This document shows positions 1 to 9,143 of a DNA stretch of 64,000 nt, piece by piece. The position numbers were made by a program, and so were the translations under genes. The stretch lies in assembly GCF_042433895.1 (NCBI RefSeq), contig NZ_JBHLUA010000005.1, positions 62,001 to 126,000 on the forward strand, written 5' to 3'. The DNA comes from Mesonia maritima. Its GTDB lineage: Bacteria; Bacteroidota; Bacteroidia; Flavobacteriales; Flavobacteriaceae. Under the pieces are notes generated by a model. That model had not been told where the DNA came from. It searched no databases and worked only from the letters and a program-made list of their open reading frames with translations. Every line of letters starts with the position of its first letter. The first letter of the stretch is position 1.

Positions 1-35
1 GCAGTTAAAAGAAACGCTTATAAAGGCTGAAATGT

Positions 36-461
36 TTATAAATTGTTTTCTCTAGAAGTCCAATGTTCAGCTTTATAATCGAGTAACTTTTTCATGAAAT
101 TATGAACGTTTTTTGTATCTGCTTTTATTTTAATAAAATAGTTATCGCGATAAATTGAATATTCTTCGGCCCGACCTTTGTAAAGTTTTAATTTGTAATA
201 CGGAATTATTAAAGCGTAGGTTTCTAAAAGCGATCTAAACGTTACAATAATACCGTCGGGCCGCATTTCAATTCCGCAAGTATTAATGTATTTATCCAGA
301 ATTAAAAGGTTATGAATTTCGATACTTGTGGTGGTAATAAAAAGTTTACCGCTACCGATTCCGTCCATTTTTATTCGTTCAACCAAGGTGAAGGCTTTAC
401 CGACTTCAGTGTTAATTTTCTCTTTTATTTCAGCATTATTATAGGAAACATTCAGTAGCAT
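36..461 (-). CDS. Hypothetical protein, 141 aa
   Basis: I do not recognise a characterised family. The product is a soluble 141-residue protein without signal peptide or membrane segment. It alternates short beta-type stretches (residues 20-55 and 65-90) with a basic C-terminal helix rich in Lys (about 112-130). The ATG at 461 is the only sensible start. The gene diverges from argS, with 131 bases between the two starts; that spacer holds a 12-base palindrome and the argS promoter box. Codon use looks like its neighbours, so I take it as a real core gene of unknown function. Confidence 0.7.
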   Translation of the reverse strand: MLLNVSYNNAEIKEKINTEVGKAFTLVERIKMDGIGSGKLFITTTSIEIHNLLILDKYINTCGIEMRPDGIIVTFRSLLETYALIIPYYKLKLYKGRAEEYSIYRDNYFIKIKADTKNVHNFMKKLLDYKAEHWTSRENNL

Positions 462-530
462 TTCTTTTTTTATTAAAAATAACTGTTTTCTTGAAAATAT
501 TTGTTGAAAACCGAGCTTTTATAAGGAAAG

Positions 531-542
531 CTTCCGCGGAAG
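531..542. promoter_or_regulatory. Perfect 12-base palindrome upstream of argS
   Basis: CTTCCGCGGAAG reads the same on both strands. It lies between the divergent hypothetical gene and argS, about 24 bases upstream of the argS -7 box. It is GC-rich in an AT-rich spacer. It could be an operator for a dimeric regulator or a chance palindrome; no terminator-like T run follows it. Confidence 0.35.
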
Positions 543-565
543 TTAGGCAACTCTAAATTTTAAAT

Positions 566-573
566 TATCTTTG
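566..573 (+). promoter_or_regulatory. Promoter -7 box of argS
   Basis: TATCTTTG fits the Bacteroidota -7 consensus TAnnTTTG and lies 20 bases before the argS ATG. No good TTTG element is seen at -33, so the assignment rests on the -7 box alone. Confidence 0.55.
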
Positions 574-592
574 TGCTTCAAATTTTTTAGCA

Positions 593-2368
593 ATGAATAT
601 TCAAGAAATCCTTACGCAAAAAGTAAAAGAAGCCGTAGAAAAATTACATTCAGTTAGCATTGAAGAAGTAGAATTTCAAGCCACGCGCAAAGAATTTGAA
701 GGCGATATTACCGTGGTGGTTTTCCCGATGTTGCGGCAAGTGAAAACCAATCCTGTTGCGTTGGGCGAAGCTATTGGAAATCATTTAAAAGAAAATGTAG
801 CTGAGGTTGCAAATTTTAATGTGGTAAAAGGTTTTCTGAATATCGTATTGAGCGATGCTTATTTTCTGAAAAGTTTTAATCTTATAAAAGATGATGCTAC
901 TTATGGAAGCGTAAAATCTGATGAAAATTCGCCAAAAATTATGGTAGAATATTCTTCGCCAAACACTAACAAACCGCTTCATTTAGGACATATAAGAAAT
1001 AATTTATTAGGTTATTCAGTAGCTGAAATTTTAAAAGCTGCCGGAAATACCGTTTACAAAACGCAAATTATTAACGATCGTGGAATTCATATTTGTAAAA
1101 GTATGTTGGCGTGGCAAAAATTTGGTGAAGGAGAAACGCCAGAATCTACAGGTTTAAAAGGAGATAAACTTGTCGGAAATTACTATGTAAAATTTGATAA
1201 AGAATATAAAACCCAAATTGAGGAATTAAAAAAGCAAGGTGTTACTGAAGATGATGCCAAGCAAGAAGCGCCTTTATTGCTAGAAGCAAAAAAAATGCTT
1301 TTGCAATGGGAAGCCGGCGATGAAGAAGTAGTTGCGCTTTGGAAAAAAATGAATCAATGGGTTTACGATGGTTTTAAAGAAACCTATCGAGAATTGGGCG
1401 TAGATTTCGACAAAAATTATTACGAAAGCAATACCTATTTATTAGGAAAAGAAGTCGTTAACGACGGACTAGAAAAAGGTGTTTTTTACCGAAAAGACGA
1501 TGGCAGCGTTTGGATAGATTTAACCGATGATGGTTTGGATGAAAAAATTGTGTTGCGTGCCGATGGAACCGCTGTTTATATGACACAAGATATCGGAACG
1601 GCTATACAACGTGTAAAAGATTTTGACATCAACGGAATGGTTTATACGGTTGGAAACGAACAAGATTATCATTTTAAAGTTTTGTTCTTAATCTTGAAAA
1701 AGTTGGGTTATGAATGGGCAAATCATCTGTATCATTTAAGTTATGGAATGGTAGATTTACCTAGTGGAAAAATGAAAAGCCGCGAAGGAACTGTAGTAGA
1801 TGCCGATGATTTGATGACTGAAATGACCCAAACTGCTAAAGAAATTTCAGAAGAATTAGGAAAACTGGAAGGCTATTCTAAAGAAGAAAAAGAAGCGCTT
1901 TATAAAACAATCGGTTTAGGAGCCTTAAAATATTATATTTTAAAAGTAGATCCTAAAAAACGCATTTTATTTAATCCAGAAGAATCGGTAGATTTTCAAG
2001 GAAATACCGGTCCGTTTATTCAATATACCTACGCGCGAATTCAATCGATTTTACGTAAGGCAACTTTCGATTATCAACAAGATATTGAAAGCTACAAATT
2101 ACACGAAAAAGAGCGCGAACTCATTAAACAATTAGCACTTTACCCAGAAATTGTTCAACAAGCTGCAGCACAACATAGTCCGGCGTTAATTGCGAATTAT
2201 ACCTACGAGCTAGTGAAAGTATTTAATTCATTCTATCAAAATATTTCAATTTTAGGCGTGGATGATTCCGAAGAAAAAATCTTTAGAGTTCAGTTAGCAA
2301 AAACAGTAGCCAATACTATAAAAAGTGCTTTCAGTTTATTAGGAATTGATGTTCCTGAGCAAATGTAA
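593..2368 (+). CDS. argS: Arginyl-tRNA synthetase
   Basis: Class I aminoacyl-tRNA synthetase that charges tRNA-Arg with arginine in the cytoplasm. At 591 residues it has the usual family length. The N-terminal additional domain (about 1-110) is followed by the catalytic Rossmann fold with an HLGH signature near residue 130 (after PNTNKP), a KMKSR version of the KMSKS loop near residues 393-397, and a C-terminal DALR anticodon-binding helical domain (about 470-591) starting near the GPFIQYTYAR motif. The gene is monocistronic and convergent with the yitT-like gene, 12 bases beyond its stop. The ATG at 593 follows a good -7 promoter box. Confidence 0.97.
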   Translation: MNIQEILTQKVKEAVEKLHSVSIEEVEFQATRKEFEGDITVVVFPMLRQVKTNPVALGEAIGNHLKENVAEVANFNVVKGFLNIVLSDAYFLKSFNLIKDDATYGSVKSDENSPKIMVEYSSPNTNKPLHLGHIRNNLLGYSVAEILKAAGNTVYKTQIINDRGIHICKSMLAWQKFGEGETPESTGLKGDKLVGNYYVKFDKEYKTQIEELKKQGVTEDDAKQEAPLLLEAKKMLLQWEAGDEEVVALWKKMNQWVYDGFKETYRELGVDFDKNYYESNTYLLGKEVVNDGLEKGVFYRKDDGSVWIDLTDDGLDEKIVLRADGTAVYMTQDIGTAIQRVKDFDINGMVYTVGNEQDYHFKVLFLILKKLGYEWANHLYHLSYGMVDLPSGKMKSREGTVVDADDLMTEMTQTAKEISEELGKLEGYSKEEKEALYKTIGLGALKYYILKVDPKKRILFNPEESVDFQGNTGPFIQYTYARIQSILRKATFDYQQDIESYKLHEKERELIKQLALYPEIVQQAAAQHSPALIANYTYELVKVFNSFYQNISILGVDDSEEKIFRVQLAKTVANTIKSAFSLLGIDVPEQM

Positions 2369-2380
2369 ATAAGAAGTATT

Positions 2381-3349
2381 TTAATGCAAAGGACGGCGTT
2401 TTATCATTCCGCCTTTTGTGTCTTTTACGGGCGTCATTACCACAAACGCATTCGAATCTATTTTTAAGATTTCGGTATTTAAACGGTTGAGTTCTAAACG
2501 AGTGATTACCGTGTAAATTACATCAATTCTGTCGTCGCCTTCTAAATGCTTTACACCGCGTTCTCCTTTATAAATCGTAACGCCACGTCGCATTTTTTCA
2601 ATAATCATTTTTCGTATTTCTTCACTATGAACCGATACAATATTTACGGCAATATATTCTTCAATTCCTTCAACAACAAAATCGAGTGTTTTGGAAGCGG
2701 CAAAATAAGTGATCATAGAATATAAAGCCGCTTCAATAGAAAGTAACCAAGCCGCGGTAGAGAAAATAATTACGTTAATCGCAATAATAATATCGCCGAT
2801 GGTAACGCCAAATTTTCTACTTAAATAAATAGCAAGGACTTCGGTTCCGTCGATTACGGCTCCGCCTCTTACAGAAAAACCAATTCCCGCGCCCAAGAAA
2901 AATCCGCCAAAAACAGCTACTAATAATTTATCGTCGGTAACTTCAGGAAAATGAACATTTGCAATTACCAAGGCCAAAACGCATATTGCAAGAGCGGTTT
3001 TCACCGCAAATTGTTTTCCTACAATATTAAAACCTAAAATTACAAAGGGAATATTTACAATTAAAATTAACCAATGAAGTGGTAAATCTGTTAATCCAGA
3101 AGATAATAAAGCGATCCCGGTTGCGCCACCATCAATAAAATTATTGGGTAATAAAAAACTTTCTAAACCGAATGCTGCTGCAAAAATTCCGCAGGTAATA
3201 AATACAATTTCTTTAGCGAGTTGTAAAAGCGAAATTTTGAGTTTACGAAACGCCTTTGCAAACCTGAATTCAGAAACGCTTGCATCGTCTCTTAAATCGT
3301 CCTGAGTTAAGATGAACTTGTTTACAATTTTTCGCCAAAAGTTATTCAT
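2381..3349 (-). CDS. YitT family membrane protein (DUF2179)
   Basis: Inner-membrane protein of the YitT/DUF2179 family, whose transport or regulatory role is not established. The 322-residue product has a cytosolic N-terminus, about five or six membrane segments between residues 40 and 210 (including the GGATGIALL and GGAVIDGTEVLAIYLSRKFG signatures typical of the family), and a soluble C-terminal DUF2179 domain (about 225-310) with the YKGERGV motif. It is encoded after the TonB receptor on the same strand with a 76-base gap and no clear terminator, so co-transcription is possible. The annotation as a family member is secure; a substrate cannot be named. Confidence 0.88.
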   Translation of the reverse strand: MNNFWRKIVNKFILTQDDLRDDASVSEFRFAKAFRKLKISLLQLAKEIVFITCGIFAAAFGLESFLLPNNFIDGGATGIALLSSGLTDLPLHWLILIVNIPFVILGFNIVGKQFAVKTALAICVLALVIANVHFPEVTDDKLLVAVFGGFFLGAGIGFSVRGGAVIDGTEVLAIYLSRKFGVTIGDIIIAINVIIFSTAAWLLSIEAALYSMITYFAASKTLDFVVEGIEEYIAVNIVSVHSEEIRKMIIEKMRRGVTIYKGERGVKHLEGDDRIDVIYTVITRLELNRLNTEILKIDSNAFVVMTPVKDTKGGMIKRRPLH

Positions 3350-3425
3350 TAGAAATTTTTCTGTGTTCGAAGATAGATATTTAAACTGAAAAAATCTTCC
3401 TTTAAAAAGAGGTCTTACGGAAAAT

Positions 3426-5723
3426 TTAAAATTTTACGCGGAACACAAAATTAGGCGTTAAGCCAAGTGCTTGTTGTTTAACTAATTCTATTTTGTTTGT
3501 TGAAGAGCGCTCGTAATAGGCGTTTATAATATTTTCTCTATCGAGTAAATTCCAAATGGAAACACCCATATAAGCGTTAAGTTTATCAGTTAAACTGAAT
3601 TCTTTACTAGCTGAAATATCTACGCGAAGGTAATTTTTAAGATTGCTACTGTTAGCGTTTTCAAATTCAAAAATATTATTTTCAATTCCATTTTGGGTTA
3701 AAGGCGTAAATGGTTTTCCAGAGCGCCAATTTATTCCTGCAGAAAATTTAAATTGATTAAAATTATATGAAGCTGCCACAGAAAGTGAATTTACAATTTC
3801 AACATTATTCGGAAATTTAGTTGTGCTTAATTCCCCAAATTCATAATTATTATTGGTAAGCGAATAACTTACCCAGGCACTCAAATTGTCAAAGCGTTTG
3901 TTAACCAAAAAATCGATCCCGCGAATGGTATAATCGCCAATAATTTGCGCATATTGATATTGATTCTGAAAACCTTGACTTTGGGAGGAAATATCGCTCA
4001 CATTTTTCGCATAAGCTTCCGCACTTAACAACCATTTATTTCGGTAATAGCGTAACCCGAGCGATAATTGTTTACTTTTTAAAATAGGAATGTCTTGCTG
4101 ATTTGCCAATTGCCATCTCCGTTTTTCAATGCCTAAAAAATCGGTTTGAAAATCGATAACTTGTGTTGTAGTTTGGCTTTTTAATTCTCCTAAAATTTCT
4201 AAGGTGAAAAAATCTAAAAATTGCTGATTGAAACTAATTCTGGGTTCAGCTAAAAATAAATTAAACTTATCGAAATAATTAATTCGTGCACCGGCTTCGA
4301 CTCTAGTTTGTTTATTATCGGACCGATATTTTATGGAAGTAAATAAAGCGTGCGTATTTAACTTCTCTTTGTCTTCATCAGAAATAACGGGATTGGTGAG
4401 ATTTTCGGTATCGGTAACATTTGTGCCAATAAATTCGTAACCGTTTTGAAATTGAAAATATTTATTGAAATTGAGCAAGCTATTTAATTTGAGTCCAACT
4501 TCAGCTATATTATTTTCTTGAAGTACACGTTGTTCTTGAAAAATATTGGCGTTTTCTCCTTCTAAATTATAATTTGAATAATAAAATTGCGTAGAAGTTT
4601 CAAAAGAATTGCTCCACGTTCTGTTGTGAAAAACACCAAAACCGATACTTTTTTGTGATAAACCACTTTCTCTGGAAACGACTTCACCGCCAATAAAAGC
4701 GTTTTCATTGAATTGCAAATCGTTAGAAGTATAAATTAAATTCACACGAAGTTTATCTTGCGATGAAAAATTGTATAGCCAACGTAAGCTAGCATCGTGA
4801 AAATTGAATTTTTGATCGGTATTTAAAGTTTGTGCCGAAGTAGAAGTAATTTCGGTATCTTGAAAAGCGCGATCGAAATATTTGTAATAGGTCGGCGTAA
4901 TAAAAAAACCATTAATAGAAACGCGAGCCGAAGCTTGAATAGAAGATTTTTTTCCTAGAGGCGTATCGATAAAACCGTGCGTGCTTAAAAAATTTATTCC
5001 GGTTTCCGCATAAAAATCTTTGTTGAGGTTTTCTTCGGTTTCCATAGAAACTACACTAGAAACACTATTTCCGTATGCGGGATTGGTTCCGTTTTTTATA
5101 AGCGTAACTTTTTTGGTTTGATACGGATTAAAGGAAGAAATTAACCCAAAAAAATGCCCGTATTGATACATTCTAATTCCATCCCAAAGAATTAAATTTT
5201 GGTCATTCGTTCCACCACGAACGTTGATGTTAGAAACCGTTTCATTTACGCTTTCTACACCAGGTAAAGCTTGTAAAGTCTGTAAGGCGTCAGGTTCAAT
5301 TAAGCCGGGAAGAATTCCGAAGTTTTTATAATTAATTTCAAAAACGCCATTATTTTTTTTGTTGATTCCTTTCGCCAGATAGTTGCTGAGCATTACTTCT
5401 TCTAGCTTTTCAATCTGTTTGAAAGGTTTTTTCTTTTTTTTTTGAATAGCAATAATATTACTATCGATTGCCTGAAAAAGTAAATCGGTTTGATTATTTA
5501 AATAGCTCATCGTTTCATTAAACGATAAATCTGCTGGTGGCGGAACGACTTGAAAAGATTTTACATCTCTATTGGCGTACGAGAATTTAATATTAAAACG
5601 TGTTTCAATTTGCTGCAATACTTGCGTTAGTGGAATTTTTTTTTCTTGAGATTGCGCAGAAACGCTTCCCCATGAAAAAATAAAAATAAAAAGTATACAG
5701 CCTAATTTTTTACTCACGTTCAC
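3426..5723 (-). CDS. TonB-dependent receptor with N-terminal STN signalling domain
   Basis: Outer-membrane active transporter with 765 residues. A signal peptide ends near residue 24. An STN (secretin/TonB short N-terminal) domain occupies about 28-95, the plug lies at about 120-230 (with NINVRGGTNDQN and LILWDGIRMYQYGHFFG), and the rest is a 22-stranded barrel ending in Phe (VFRVKF). STN domains contact a periplasmic FecR C-terminus, and the fecR and sigma genes lie directly upstream, so this is a signalling transducer. The GTG start at 5723 overlaps the fecR stop by 14 bases, which implies translational coupling. Unlike many SusC proteins it lacks an intervening carboxypeptidase-like domain and has no SusD partner. 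The substrate is unknown; a siderophore or other chelate is possible but not shown. Confidence 0.9.
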   Translation of the reverse strand: MNVSKKLGCILFIFIFSWGSVSAQSQEKKIPLTQVLQQIETRFNIKFSYANRDVKSFQVVPPPADLSFNETMSYLNNQTDLLFQAIDSNIIAIQKKKKKPFKQIEKLEEVMLSNYLAKGINKKNNGVFEINYKNFGILPGLIEPDALQTLQALPGVESVNETVSNINVRGGTNDQNLILWDGIRMYQYGHFFGLISSFNPYQTKKVTLIKNGTNPAYGNSVSSVVSMETEENLNKDFYAETGINFLSTHGFIDTPLGKKSSIQASARVSINGFFITPTYYKYFDRAFQDTEITSTSAQTLNTDQKFNFHDASLRWLYNFSSQDKLRVNLIYTSNDLQFNENAFIGGEVVSRESGLSQKSIGFGVFHNRTWSNSFETSTQFYYSNYNLEGENANIFQEQRVLQENNIAEVGLKLNSLLNFNKYFQFQNGYEFIGTNVTDTENLTNPVISDEDKEKLNTHALFTSIKYRSDNKQTRVEAGARINYFDKFNLFLAEPRISFNQQFLDFFTLEILGELKSQTTTQVIDFQTDFLGIEKRRWQLANQQDIPILKSKQLSLGLRYYRNKWLLSAEAYAKNVSDISSQSQGFQNQYQYAQIIGDYTIRGIDFLVNKRFDNLSAWVSYSLTNNNYEFGELSTTKFPNNVEIVNSLSVAASYNFNQFKFSAGINWRSGKPFTPLTQNGIENNIFEFENANSSNLKNYLRVDISASKEFSLTDKLNAYMGVSIWNLLDRENIINAYYERSSTNKIELVKQQALGLTPNFVFRVKF

Positions 5724-6612
5724 TTAAGATTACAGTAGTGTTGTTTTGCTCATACGTAAGATTAAAAGGAACGGTAATCGATTTTAATGCCGTTTTTAAA
5801 TCATTATGTACAAAGCTTCCGGTAAACAACTCATCTGTATCAAAAGTAAGTTTTTTTAGCGTAATAGTAATGTTGTATTGGTGTTCTAATTCTTCTATAA
5901 CTTGTTGTAAAGGAACACTTCTAAAACTGCTCACGCCTTCTAGCCAACTTGGTTTTGCGCTGGAAATAGATTGCTTTAAACTGGTTTTTCCGATTAACTG
6001 AAAACTTTCTCCTACGGGTAATTTAAGTTCTTCGAAAGGAGTAACAACTTTTACCAGACCTTCATAGCAGGTAACTTCTAAAAAATCTCCGCGTTGTCTA
6101 ATATTAAATTTGGTTCCTAAAACGCTAATATTTCCTAAAGAAGTTTCTACGGTAAATGTTTTTCCTTTTGCTACTTCAAAATATGCTTCACCTTTTAAGT
6201 TGATTAAACGCTTGTCTTCCCAATTTGATTTATTGTAAGATAATGTTGAAGCCGCGTTTAATTCAATATGTGATTCATCGGGTAAGGTTATTTCTTCAGT
6301 AACGCCTGCCATTGTTTGAATTTCTGTAGCAGAATTATACGTAATCGCAAAATAAGTAGCAAAACCAATAACAAATATGGCGGCTATTCTTGCAATATGT
6401 TTTGTCCAAGAAGTTTTGGTTTTAGGTTGCACCAATTTAGATTTAATAGCTGCAAAACTTTCTTTTTTATCGAAGTTAGGCGCTTTAAATTGCTTAGCGG
6501 TTTCAGCGATTTTTTTATAATCTTGAAACTCCTCTAATTGTTGCAATTGGTTAAATTCGGCTTCGTTCAGCTCGTTATCTAACCATTTTTGTATAAGTTT
6601 CTCTTTGTTCAT
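5710..6612 (-). CDS. FecR family anti-sigma factor/regulator
   Basis: Single-span inner-membrane regulator that relays a signal from the TonB receptor to the ECF sigma factor. The 300-residue product has a cytosolic N-terminal domain (1-75) that would bind sigma, one membrane helix at about 76-93 (IAAIFVIGFATYFAI), a periplasmic FecR domain (about 98-195, with the typical TLPDESHIELNAAS and NLKGEAYFEVAKGKTF motifs) and a C-terminal DUF4974-type STN-contacting domain (about 225-295, FTGSFVHNDLKTAL). It lies between the sigma gene (55 bases upstream of its start) and the receptor gene, which overlaps its end. The order sigma-FecR-receptor is the standard Bacteroidota arrangement. Confidence 0.93.
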   Translation of the reverse strand: MNKEKLIQKWLDNELNEAEFNQLQQLEEFQDYKKIAETAKQFKAPNFDKKESFAAIKSKLVQPKTKTSWTKHIARIAAIFVIGFATYFAITYNSATEIQTMAGVTEEITLPDESHIELNAASTLSYNKSNWEDKRLINLKGEAYFEVAKGKTFTVETSLGNISVLGTKFNIRQRGDFLEVTCYEGLVKVVTPFEELKLPVGESFQLIGKTSLKQSISSAKPSWLEGVSSFRSVPLQQVIEELEHQYNITITLKKLTFDTDELFTGSFVHNDLKTALKSITVPFNLTYEQNNTTVILSERE

Positions 6613-6667
6613 TTCTTTTCTTTCTCTGCTTCTAAAACAATTAACTCTCTTTTTTTCCTACCCTTGT

Positions 6668-7183
6668 TTACAATTCTTTAATATCTTTTCTAAGTTTTTT
6701 AAGGGCAGAGTAGATTCTTTTTTCTACAGCTTTTCGTGAAATTCCCAATTCTTCAGCAATTTCTTTATGTTTTTTTCCTTCAACACGATTCATTAAAAAT
6801 GCAGTTCGTTGAGCTTCAGTAAGTGAAGCTAAAGCTTTTTCATATTTTTTTAGGTATTGCTCTTCTTCTAACAAAAACTGCGGATCTTGATTATCTACAT
6901 TCGCTCGTTTTTGTTTTTGATATTTTAAAACCACTTTTTCATGCTTGGCTTCATTCAGCATTAAATTGTTTGCCACGGTAAATAGAAAACTCTTGGCTTT
7001 CTCTGGCGGAACTTTTTTACAATTCTTCCAAAGTTTAATGAAAGCTTCCTGCATTTTATCTTCAGGATTTAAACGCTCTCCGAATTTGAAGTACAAAAAA
7101 TTATATATATGATCTGAATAAGTATCGTAAATCTTTGCGAAAATTGATTCTTTGCATACGTTGTCATTTAAATTTTTTGCCAT
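6668..7183 (-). CDS. RNA polymerase ECF sigma factor (FecI-like)
   Basis: ECF sigma factor of about 171 residues. Region 2 (about 10-75) contains the PEDKMQEAFIKLWKNC core-binding/-10 recognition stretch, and region 4 (about 110-165) contains the LTEAQRTAFLMNRVEGKKHKEIAEELGIS helix-turn-helix. I start it at the ATG at 7183; a TTG two codons upstream (7189) is also open but less likely. It heads the operon with the FecR and TonB-receptor genes, which it probably transcribes itself on an outer-membrane signal. The region between its start and the divergent 7291 gene is about 105 bases and shows no full TAnnTTTG box, in keeping with ECF-driven or weak transcription. Confidence 0.92.
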   Translation of the reverse strand: MAKNLNDNVCKESIFAKIYDTYSDHIYNFLYFKFGERLNPEDKMQEAFIKLWKNCKKVPPEKAKSFLFTVANNLMLNEAKHEKVVLKYQKQKRANVDNQDPQFLLEEEQYLKKYEKALASLTEAQRTAFLMNRVEGKKHKEIAEELGISRKAVEKRIYSALKKLRKDIKEL

Positions 7184-7290
7184 CTCCAATTTTATTTTCG
7201 CAGTAAATTTAGAAAAAAATTAATCTTTTGGTAGGAGTTTTTTAATTACTGTTGTTTTATTTATGTAACTTGATCAGTTAAAAGGATAAT

Positions 7291-7752
7291 ATGAGAACAA
7301 GCTTATTCAATTCTCTTTTAATGCACTGGTCTTTTGAAAGTAAAGAAATAGTTGAAAAAGGAGTTTCAGAACTTGCAGCTATAAATCTTTCTGGTTTGAT
7401 GAATGCCTATAAAAATTGTCAAGAGGAAGATAGAACTTGTTTAACGGTGGAATATCCTTTATATCTCGATATTCACCTTAAAAATGAGATTGAAAGAATT
7501 GAAATAAGGGAAGAACGAGAATTGGCTGCTTTTTTAGGAGCGATAGATGAAGAGTTAATTGTGCGGTTAGGTTTTCCTTTAAAAGTAAGTACATGTTGCG
7601 GTAAAGTAGAGCATCTTTATTCTGAAAAGGAGTTTTTAGTTATACTGAGTAACTCTTTAAAATGTTCTACAGAAGAAGTAATTGAATTTAAACCTTTGCA
7701 AAAAGAAAATACAGGACAAGAGAAAAATCCTGTTCCATATATTTTCAGTTGA
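7291..7752 (+). CDS. Hypothetical protein, 153 aa
   Basis: I do not recognise a family. The 153-residue product is acidic, soluble and lacks a signal peptide. It has Cys residues near 42, 49, 109, 110 and 132 (a TCCGK motif in the middle third) and a predicted mixed alpha/beta make-up. It is divergent from the sigma factor gene and followed by its own terminator hairpin, so it is a single-gene unit. The ATG start is preceded by AAAAGGATAAT, a plausible purine-rich leader. Codon use matches the neighbours. It could be tied to the adjacent sigma/FecR system by position only. Confidence 0.65.
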   Translation: MRTSLFNSLLMHWSFESKEIVEKGVSELAAINLSGLMNAYKNCQEEDRTCLTVEYPLYLDIHLKNEIERIEIREERELAAFLGAIDEELIVRLGFPLKVSTCCGKVEHLYSEKEFLVILSNSLKCSTEEVIEFKPLQKENTGQEKNPVPYIFS

Positions 7753-7823
7753 ACTTTGAATTTAATTCAGTTGAAAATTGTTAGTTGTTTATTTTTAGTT
7801 AAACATTTTTATTATTTGGGGTG

Positions 7824-7849
7824 AAAAAGTCGTTGCAAAACGGCTTTTT
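7824..7849 (+). terminator. Intrinsic terminator of the 7291 gene
   Basis: An 11-base stem (AAAAAGTCGTT / AACGGCTTTTT, one G-U pair) with a GCAA loop is followed by further T residues. It lies 72 bases after the stop of the 7291 gene. Confidence 0.8.
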
Positions 7850-7856
7850 CTTTTAC

Positions 7857-7895
7857 AAAAAAAACCTGTTTCCAATTAGAAAACAGGTTTTTTTA
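7857..7895 (-). terminator. Intrinsic terminator after proA
   Basis: A stem of AAAACCTGTTT with AAACAGGTTTT, A/T-rich on both sides, sits 20 bases after the proA stop on the minus strand. It can act in both directions and closes the proCBA operon. Confidence 0.82.
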
Positions 7896-7914
7896 ATTTG
7901 TTGAATTTAGGAAA

Positions 7915-9114
7915 TTATTCTCTTATATGACCGTCACCAAATACATAATATTTATTGGTCACTAATTGTTTTAATCCTAATGGACCGCGGTGGTGGAGTT
8001 TATCGGTACTAATTGCCAATTCTGCGCCAACGCCCATTTGCCCACCGTCCGTAAATCGAGTAGAAGCGTTATGGTAAACTGCCGCACTATCTACTTGCTC
8101 CATAAATTTAGAAGCTTTTTCTTTATTTTCCGTTAGAATAGAAGCGGAGTGACCACCAGAATATTTGTTAATCATTTCAATAGCTTGGTCAAGTCCGTCA
8201 ACTTCAGCTAATAAAATTTTAAGGGCTAAAAACTCTTCGTACCATGTGTCTTCATTTGGAATTTTTTCTTCATCAGCAAGAGTTTTTCCAACTTTTTCAT
8301 CAACTAAAATATCCACATTTACTTTCTTCATCACTTCTTGAAGCTCTTTTAATTTGGCTTCATAATTCGGGATATTTTTGTCAATTAAGACTTTATCTAA
8401 TGCATTACAACCAGAAATTTTATCGGTTTTTGCATTAACGATAACTTTTACAGCTTTTTCCCAATCGGCATCTTTAGAAACATATAAGAAATTATTTCCT
8501 CTACCGCTAATTAAAACTGCGCAAGTCGCATTATCTTTTACAAATTTAATAAGACGCTCGCTTCCACGAGGAACAATTAAATCTAATTTTTCAGTAGGAT
8601 TTTTTAAGAAATCTTGGGTTTCTTCACGTTTTAAATGGAGTAGTTTAATCCAATCTTTCGATAAGCCGTTTTCTTCTAGAGCTTCGTGCCAACATTTTTC
8701 TAAAATTAAATTACTGTTAATGGCTTCTTTTCCACCTTTCAGTAAAATTTTGTTATTAGCTTTAAAAGCAAGAACAGCCGCTTCAATAGTTACATCTGGA
8801 CGAGATTCATAAATAATCATAATCGTTCCGAAGGGAGCAGTTCTATTGGTAATTTTTAAACCGCTATCTAAGGTGATATCAGAAATCTCGTTTCCAACTG
8901 GATCGTCTTGTTCTTTCACCTCTTTTATGGCTTGAATCATTCCGTCAACTTTTGCTTCATTTACCACTAATCGGTCATAAAGCGCTTGATCGTCACGATT
9001 AAAAGCTTCGAGATCTTTTTTATTTTCTTTTATAATATTGTCGCGTTCCCGATCAATAATTTTCATCATCGATTCGAGTACTTGATCTTTTATTTTTGAA
9101 CTTAAAAGTTTCAT
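7915..9114 (-). CDS. proA: Glutamate-5-semialdehyde dehydrogenase (gamma-glutamyl phosphate reductase)
   Basis: Second step of proline synthesis: NADPH-dependent reduction of gamma-glutamyl phosphate to glutamate-5-semialdehyde. It is a 399-residue aldehyde-dehydrogenase-fold protein, slightly shorter than the E. coli enzyme. The family signatures are clear: the IIYESRPDVTIEAA stretch near residue 105, LLKGGKEAINSN near 130, the catalytic Cys within SGCNALDK near 235, and HNASTRFTDGG near 345. It is the last gene of a proC-proB-proA operon (30 bases after proB) and is followed by a terminator. ATG at 9114. Confidence 0.96.
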   Translation of the reverse strand: MKLLSSKIKDQVLESMMKIIDRERDNIIKENKKDLEAFNRDDQALYDRLVVNEAKVDGMIQAIKEVKEQDDPVGNEISDITLDSGLKITNRTAPFGTIMIIYESRPDVTIEAAVLAFKANNKILLKGGKEAINSNLILEKCWHEALEENGLSKDWIKLLHLKREETQDFLKNPTEKLDLIVPRGSERLIKFVKDNATCAVLISGRGNNFLYVSKDADWEKAVKVIVNAKTDKISGCNALDKVLIDKNIPNYEAKLKELQEVMKKVNVDILVDEKVGKTLADEEKIPNEDTWYEEFLALKILLAEVDGLDQAIEMINKYSGGHSASILTENKEKASKFMEQVDSAAVYHNASTRFTDGGQMGVGAELAISTDKLHHRGPLGLKQLVTNKYYVFGDGHIRE

Positions 9115-9143
9115 GTGTTGTTTTTAAAATTAAACTTAATTTT

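Noticed and set aside
8378..8812. 144-codon open frame on the plus strand opposite proA
   Set aside because: It is the shadow of a strongly conserved gene, has no family features, no promoter or terminator of its own, and its composition mirrors the proA codons.
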